Source of the DNA: an uncultured Lachnospiraceae bacterium
GTDB taxonomy: Bacteria; Bacillota; Clostridia; Lachnospirales; Lachnospiraceae
Assembly: GCA_947169235.1 (NCBI GenBank)
Contig: CAMVOY010000004.1
Coordinates: forward strand, 1-64,000
Direction of reading: 5' to 3'
DNA length: 64,000 nt
In this document: one piece after another, positions 60,485-64,000 of the stretch
Layout of the letters: the number at the start of each line of letters is the position of its first letter
How positions within the stretch are numbered: the stretch's first letter is position 1
Made by a program: the position numbers and the translations under genes
Notes under the pieces: generated by a model
The model's database searches: none
The model's input: the letters and a program-made list of their open reading frames with translations, nothing else
What the model was told of the DNA's origin: nothing

Positions 60485-60841
60485 ATGGATAACGAGAACA
60501 CTGAAGGAATCGGAGAGATCCAGATCGCGAATGAGGTCGTAGCTGCTATCGCGGGTATATCTGCCAGCGAGATCGAGGGCGTGGAGACCATGAGCGGCGG
60601 CATGAAAAACGAGATGGTAAACAAGTTCGGTGCCAAGAAAAATGCCAAGGGTGTTAAGGTCGTAGTTGATGATGACACGGCTGAGGTCGAGATCGCGATT
60701 AACATGAAATACGGTTACTCCATCCCTGAGACCTGTGAGAAGGTACAGGATCGTGTGTCTCAGGCTATCAATGAGATGACCGGACTTACCTGCAGCAAGG
60801 TAAATGTGACTATCGCCGGAGTAGAGCTTCCGAAGGATTGA
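60485..60841 (+). CDS. Asp23/Gls24 family envelope stress protein
   Basis: IQIANEVVAAIAGISASEIEGVETMSGG...VEIAINMKYGYSIPETCEKVQDRVSQAINEMTGLTCSKVNVTIAGVEL. Confidence 0.95.
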   Translation: MDNENTEGIGEIQIANEVVAAIAGISASEIEGVETMSGGMKNEMVNKFGAKKNAKGVKVVVDDDTAEVEIAINMKYGYSIPETCEKVQDRVSQAINEMTGLTCSKVNVTIAGVELPKD

Positions 60842-60848
60842 TTATACT

Positions 60849-61262
60849 ATGAATAGACATGAACTGAGAACCTGCGTGTTCCTCCTGCTGTTCCAGAAGG
60901 ATTTTTATCCTGACGAGCAGTATGGGGAACAGCAGGATATTTTTCTAAATGAGGTTAAAAATGAGGAGCCGCTGACCGGTGATGATCTCGATTTCATCCG
61001 GGAAGAGGTTTCTAAGGTTATACCGCTTTTGCCCGAGATCGACGCAAAGATCGAGGCTGCGAGCGAGGGATGGAAGCTGAAGCGTATCGCAAAGGCTGAG
61101 TTGGCCATCCTGCGTTTGGGCGTATATGAGGCGCTCTATGATGACGATGTGCCGGTGAGTGTCGCTATAGACGAGGCAGTAGAGCTTGCAAAGGATTACG
61201 GCCGTGACAAGGGATACGCCTTTGTGAACGGGGTGCTGGATACCATTGTTAAGAATAAATAA
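60849..61262 (+). CDS. nusB: transcription antitermination factor NusB
   Basis: ELRTCVFLLLFQKDF...LKRIAKAELAILRLGVYEALYDDDVPVSVAIDEAVELAKDYGRDKGYAFVNGVLD. Confidence 0.95.
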   Translation: MNRHELRTCVFLLLFQKDFYPDEQYGEQQDIFLNEVKNEEPLTGDDLDFIREEVSKVIPLLPEIDAKIEAASEGWKLKRIAKAELAILRLGVYEALYDDDVPVSVAIDEAVELAKDYGRDKGYAFVNGVLDTIVKNK

Positions 61263-61303
61263 TCCGAACCACACTATGTTTGGAATATTTGGGGGTTACA
61301 GAA

Positions 61304-62056
61304 TTGGATTACGGTTTGATAGGTGGCAGACTTGGCCACAGCTATTCGAAAAGTATCCACGAGGAGCTTGCCGACTACACATATGAGCTTTGTCCTTTGA
61401 AAGAGGATGAGTTTGCTCCGTTTATGGAAAAGCATGATTTCAAGGCGATAAATGTAACTATTCCGTATAAGCAGAGAGTGATACCGTATCTGGAGTCGAT
61501 GGATGAAAAAGCGTCGGCTATCGGAGCGGTAAACTGTATAGTGAATCGCGAAGGAAAGCTCTACGGATACAACACGGATTACGATGGTTTTGGATACATG
61601 CTTGATAAGCATGGTGTTGAGGTTGTCGGTAAAAAGGTCCTTGTGATCGGTAACGGTGGTGCGGCACAGGCGGTGAAGGCCTGTTTGTCGGACAGGGGAT
61701 GCCGCGAGATGGTCATCGTCCGCAGAGGTCATGACGATGAGTCCGTGACTTATGATGAAGTGTATGCGTCACATACGGACGTTGATGTTATCGTGAACAC
61801 GTCACCGGTCGGTATGTATCCTGATGTTGACGAGACACCGATCGATCTGAAGCCTTTTGAAAAATGTACCGCAGTTATCGACCTGATCTATAATCCGGCA
61901 GAGACGAAGCTTACCGCGCAGGCGAAAGCGCTTGGTAAGCTCGGCGTCACCGGACTCGAGATGCTGATAGCGCAGGCGAAAGTGGCGGTGGAGATTTTTC
62001 TTGATAACAAAATCGATGATAATGTTATTGATGAGATATATAGGAATATGAAGTAG
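61304..62056 (+). CDS. aroE: shikimate dehydrogenase
   Basis: LIGGRLGHSYSKSIHE; INVTIPYKQRVIPYL; GAVNCIVNREGKLYGYNTDYDGF; LVIGNGGAAQAV; likely TTG start at 61304 after GGGGG. Confidence 0.93.
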   Translation: MDYGLIGGRLGHSYSKSIHEELADYTYELCPLKEDEFAPFMEKHDFKAINVTIPYKQRVIPYLESMDEKASAIGAVNCIVNREGKLYGYNTDYDGFGYMLDKHGVEVVGKKVLVIGNGGAAQAVKACLSDRGCREMVIVRRGHDDESVTYDEVYASHTDVDVIVNTSPVGMYPDVDETPIDLKPFEKCTAVIDLIYNPAETKLTAQAKALGKLGVTGLEMLIAQAKVAVEIFLDNKIDDNVIDEIYRNMK

Positions 62057-62073
62057 TTGCTTGAAGACGAGCC

Positions 62074-62209
62074 GGGAGATATATGAATAATCTGCGAGGA
62101 CACGCTTTCGCTTTTTTATCATACGTCACGTTGCACGACGCTAAAAGACAGCGTCTGCGCAACGACGTATGATAGACATTCCTCGCAGTTATTATTCATA
62201 TATCCTCCC
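62074..62209 (+). repeat. structured intergenic palindromic element, copy C
   Basis: gggagatatatgaataat.ctgcgagg.ACACGCTTTCGCTTTTT.tatcatacgt.CA.cgttgc.AC.gacgct.AAAAGAC.agcgtc.TGC.gcaacg.acgtatgata.GACATT.cctcgcag.TT.attattcatatatcctccc. Confidence 0.85.
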
Positions 62210-62234
62210 TGGGAAACGTAAATAAAGAAAATAA

Positions 62235-62921
62235 ATGCTTTTGAGGATGATAAATATTATGAGTAAAAGGATTAGTTCGATTTTTGTCATCGGAGTGATG
62301 ATATTAATGATGACCGCCTGTGGGAAGGAAGAAGAAAAACTGACGCCTGCGCCGGTGGTAGAAGCAGTTAAGGCTGTGAGTGAGCAGGCGGTGAGTGCGG
62401 CGGCTGTAGATGCTGTCAGCGGGGATGCCGTGAGCGGTGAAGCGGTTACCGAAACTGAGGAGCCTTTTATCCTTGATGAGGGCTTCCCTGAATTTGAATC
62501 TAAGGATATAAAGACTCTTTTGGATGCATGCATAGGCATCAAGGATTCTTCAGGGTACTATGTGAAGTGTGCTCTGGCTGCGGATACTCTTCTTAACTTC
62601 GCTGTTGAGAACAACTTGGCAAATCAGATAGACCTAAGTATCCAGAGCTTCAATGCAGCATTTGAGCAGGCGTATAATGAGCTTACATTCGATCAGCAAA
62701 AAGAGCTTTACAACAACCTTACAGAGGATATAATGCCTATGATCATGGATTCGTTCCAGGATCCGGATGCATACAAGGCTGATCTTGATGATGCCGGAGT
62801 ATATGGATCCTTTAAAGGCAATCTTAAGGATCCTGATGCCAGGGAATCCTGGACTGTTATCTGGGAGGAATATAACAGCCTTACCAAGGATAAGCGAAAG
62901 GAATTTGCTTCGGAAGAATAG
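62235..62921 (+). CDS. lipoprotein with Ala/Val/Ser-rich pseudo-repeat linker
   Basis: MILMMTACGKEE lipobox; AVSEQAVSAAAVDAVSGDAVSGEAVTE linker. Confidence 0.75.
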   Translation: MLLRMINIMSKRISSIFVIGVMILMMTACGKEEEKLTPAPVVEAVKAVSEQAVSAAAVDAVSGDAVSGEAVTETEEPFILDEGFPEFESKDIKTLLDACIGIKDSSGYYVKCALAADTLLNFAVENNLANQIDLSIQSFNAAFEQAYNELTFDQQKELYNNLTEDIMPMIMDSFQDPDAYKADLDDAGVYGSFKGNLKDPDARESWTVIWEEYNSLTKDKRKEFASEE

Positions 62922-62965
62922 TCAGTCTGCAAGGAGTATGTTTGACTTTTTTGGAGTGTAATCAA

Positions 62966-63934
62966 ATGAGTGAAAATCTGTCAAAAATAATAGATAAAAA
63001 AGCCTCTGACATTGAAGAAATATTAGAGGCTTTTCTTCCTGATGAAAAAGGTTTTGAAAAGACTGTTTATGAGGCGATGAATTACAGTGTTAAGGCCGGA
63101 GGAAAGAGACTCCGCCCGATGCTTATGAGGGAGTTTTTTGATCTGTTCGGAGGATGCGATGAAGCGACTCTGAAACGTTTCATGACAGCTATCGAGATGA
63201 TACACAGTTATTCATTGGTCCATGATGATCTGCCTGCTCTCGATAATGATGATATGCGCAGAGGGATGCCTTCCACGCACAAGAAGTTCGGTGAGGCTAT
63301 GGGAATACTCGCGGGGGATGCCCTTTTAAATGCCGCGTATGAGCAGATAGCGAAAGCACAGCGCGATATTTTTTTGAACGACGATCTGAATGATAACGAA
63401 AAGTCGGAGCGGTCAAGACGTGCCGCGTTGGCGTTTGATAAGCTGGCGTCCTGTGCCGGGACCGATGGTATGATCGGTGGTCAGGTCGTGGATGTGGAAA
63501 TGACGGGGAAGGATATCGATGCCGACAGGCTTGATTATATCTATCATTGTAAAACGGGTGCGCTTTTGGCTGCGGCGATGACTGTCGGAGCGATACTTGG
63601 TGGCGCAGGTCGTGAGCAGATTGATACGGTCGAGAGGATCGGATATGATATCGGGATGGCTTTTCAGATCCAGGATGACATACTTGATGTGATCGGTACT
63701 GAGGAGAAACTTGGCAAACCTATCCATAGCGACGAAGAACTTGATAAGTCGACATATGTTGCTGTATTCGGGCTTGAGAAGGGCAGGGATGCAGTTGAAA
63801 GCTATACCCAAAGAGCTACCACGAGTCTGGATGGCCTTGCGGGATCGGCTGGTCAGAGCATGAAAGATGATCAGATAGAAACACTGGATTTTATTAAACA
63901 GTTGTTTCTTCTGATGGCAAAAAGAGATCATTAG
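62966..63934 (+). CDS. ispA: polyprenyl (geranyl/farnesyl) diphosphate synthase
   Basis: GGKRLRPMLM; LVHDDLPALDNDDMRRGMPSTHKKFGEAMGILAGDALLNAAYE; FQIQDDILDVIG. Confidence 0.95.
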   Translation: MSENLSKIIDKKASDIEEILEAFLPDEKGFEKTVYEAMNYSVKAGGKRLRPMLMREFFDLFGGCDEATLKRFMTAIEMIHSYSLVHDDLPALDNDDMRRGMPSTHKKFGEAMGILAGDALLNAAYEQIAKAQRDIFLNDDLNDNEKSERSRRAALAFDKLASCAGTDGMIGGQVVDVEMTGKDIDADRLDYIYHCKTGALLAAAMTVGAILGGAGREQIDTVERIGYDIGMAFQIQDDILDVIGTEEKLGKPIHSDEELDKSTYVAVFGLEKGRDAVESYTQRATTSLDGLAGSAGQSMKDDQIETLDFIKQLFLLMAKRDH

Positions 63935-63970
63935 ACTTTGAAGTCTGTAAATATCTTGGAGTAAAAAAGT

Positions 63971-64000
63971 ATGAAAAGACGTATACTTGATGAGATCTGC
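63971..64000 (+). CDS. start of next gene (MKRRILDEIC...), possibly dxs by synteny
   Basis: ATG after GGAG; only 10 codons visible. Confidence 0.3.
   Translation, partial: MKRRILDEIC

Noticed and set aside
1-64000. CRISPR arrays, rRNA or tRNA genes
   Set aside because: No regularly spaced direct repeats with unique spacers and no recognisable tRNA/rRNA sequence were seen on reading the intergenic regions; a tool such as tRNAscan-SE would be needed to be certain.

Overview
The window is 64 kb of a Clostridia chromosome, probably Lachnospiraceae (inferred from gene content and style). It is mostly housekeeping and transport genes: trkHA, glgP, rlmH, a transketolase pair, aroA, argS, an aroD-aroK fusion, efp, xth, gls24, nusB, aroE, ispA, an MMPL/YhgE/TetR/ABC cluster and a FIST/hybrid kinase/response regulator module. 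Five observations stand out. (1) Five intergenic copies (one inverted) of a long imperfect hairpin share one architecture: a 3'-arm bulge in the outer stem, a 5' CGCTTGCGC-T-rich internal loop and, in four copies, an invariant AAAAGAC apical loop. The stems differ between copies but the pairing is kept, so this is a candidate undescribed structured RNA or mobile palindrome. (2) A 3.5 kb cassette (ECF sigma, anti-sigma-like protein, secreted peptide, papain/C39-like peptidase, lipoprotein) lies between rlmH and a second 108-bp copy of the rlmH 3' end. That copy still encodes the same 35 residues, with only synonymous differences. The site matches the SCC-type attachment site, but no recombinase is visible. 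(3) A TetM-like ribosomal GTPase is fused to a YacP/Rae1-type NYN nuclease domain and appears to have a leaderless promoter. (4) A Ser/Thr kinase has an N-terminal kinase, one TM segment and C-terminal leucine-rich repeats, and sits in an operon with an HTH protein. (5) There is a very basic Lys/Met-rich small protein, plus tiny overlapping ORFs next to a second ECF sigma gene. No CRISPR array, rRNA or tRNA was recognised. All calls come from reading the sequence and supplied translations; no searches or folding were run.
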